Shown piece after piece: positions 63,723 through 64,000 of a DNA stretch of 64,000 bases. Position numbers and translations under genes: made by a program. The DNA lies in assembly GCF_009720655.1 (NCBI RefSeq), contig NZ_WNKS01000001.1, positions 310,001-374,000 of the forward strand, given 5' to 3'. Position 1 is the first letter of the stretch, and each line of letters opens with the position of its first letter. This stretch comes from Rhodoblastus acidophilus. Lineage in GTDB: Bacteria; Pseudomonadota; Alphaproteobacteria; Rhizobiales; Beijerinckiaceae. The notes under the pieces were generated by a model. The model ran no database searches, was not told the DNA's origin, and was given only the letters and a program-made list of their open reading frames with translations.

Positions 63723-63754
63723 GCTTGGATCGTCCGATGAGCGTCAGCGTCCTT

Positions 63755-63857
63755 GGAGCGTTTTCGAGCGAAGTGGATGCCGGTTCGCGTGAAGAAAACG
63801 CGTAGAAACAAAAAACGAGCGCCCGTTGGGTGAAAGAGAGTTCACCGAACGGACTCC
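63755..63857 (+). repeat. Dispersed repeat, copy 3
   Basis: GGAGCGTTTTCGAGCGAAG ... AAAACGCGTAGAAACAAAAA and then an imperfect hairpin region (GCGCCCGTTGGGTGAA / TTCACCGAACGGACTC). It has drifted more than copies 1 and 2 and lies upstream of the CYTH gene start. The rest of the 274-base gap to the next gene shows no feature I can support. Confidence 0.8.
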
Positions 63858-63996
63858 AGCCAGAGTTGTCGGGTTAAATGACGGTTTGACGACAGCGCCA
63901 CGCCTCCGCCCTGCGACAAATGCGACCCAGCGTCATCTCGATGTGATCTTGGCGACATATGCGCTCAGGCTTAGTCCCTGGAGGAGAGAGTTTGTC

Positions 63997-64000
63997 ATGA
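63997..64000 (+). CDS. Start of a further gene (3' partial)
   Basis: An ATG stands at the very end of the window, seven bases after GGAGGAGAG, which is among the strongest ribosome sites here. Nothing can be said about the product. Confidence 0.4.

Overview
The window is GC-rich, gene-dense chromosomal DNA from an alphaproteobacterium, most likely of the order Hyphomicrobiales (Rhizobiales), in the Beijerinckiaceae/Methylocystaceae neighbourhood. The grounds are gene content and architecture: a CcrM-type GANTC DNA methyltransferase, the cycHJKL (ccmIEFH) cytochrome c maturation operon, ornithine-lipid synthases, a pstSCAB-phoU-phoB operon, and the short dispersed repeats typical of this order. 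The placement is an inference; no rRNA or tRNA gene is present to confirm it.

Layout. 1-9 kb: the end of an Ada repair protein, a coiled-coil envelope protein, thioredoxin reductase, a receiver-only response regulator, small and stomatin-like membrane proteins, a DUF1254 protein, a phosphodiester glycosidase, and a three-domain HTH-RibB-RibX riboflavin protein behind a 23-bp palindrome. 9-13 kb: cobalamin genes cobD and cobC with overlapping divergent start codons, a DUF1499 protein and aroC. 13-17 kb: a membrane-lipid block (methyltransferase, acyltransferase OlsA, ornithine acyltransferase OlsB, GT4 glycosyltransferase). 17-31 kb: FAA hydrolase and MFS transporter, a membrane-anchored glutamate-synthase-like protein, a trypsin-like protease, ETF-ubiquinone oxidoreductase, uracil-DNA glycosylase, rnhB, ccrM, a COG3904-like proline-rich protein, an MBL hydrolase and the small subunit of methylmalonyl-CoA mutase.

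31-48 kb: a lipoprotein esterase, a toxin-antitoxin pair with a palindromic operator, ccmIEFH, a HerA-like ATPase, DegP with an OmpR-type regulator, an O-methyltransferase, the cytochrome bd operon cydABX, and two convergent Rrf2-family regulators with identical cysteine spacing. 48-49 kb: a Rieske protein outside any visible petABC operon, followed by a NifX-like His-rich protein, with two palindromes and a 24-bp tandem repeat in its leader. 49-64 kb: an M20 amidohydrolase, a second olsB, the complete Pst/Pho phosphate operon, a ParG-like ribbon-helix-helix protein, a chemoreceptor, a 1000-residue autotransporter whose passenger carries PAP2 phosphatase motifs, and a CYTH protein.

Two themes tie parts together. 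One is phosphorus economy: phosphate uptake and its regulator, a probable surface phosphatase, and genes for phosphorus-free membrane lipids, including two OlsB copies sharing a 28-bp upstream block. The other is respiration and iron-sulfur or nitrosative stress: cydABX, two Rrf2 regulators, the separate Rieske protein and the NifX-like protein. The best candidates for undescribed biology are the HTH-RibBX fusion with its palindrome, the Rieske/NifX/Rrf2 locus, the PAP2 autotransporter, and the shared element of the two olsB genes.
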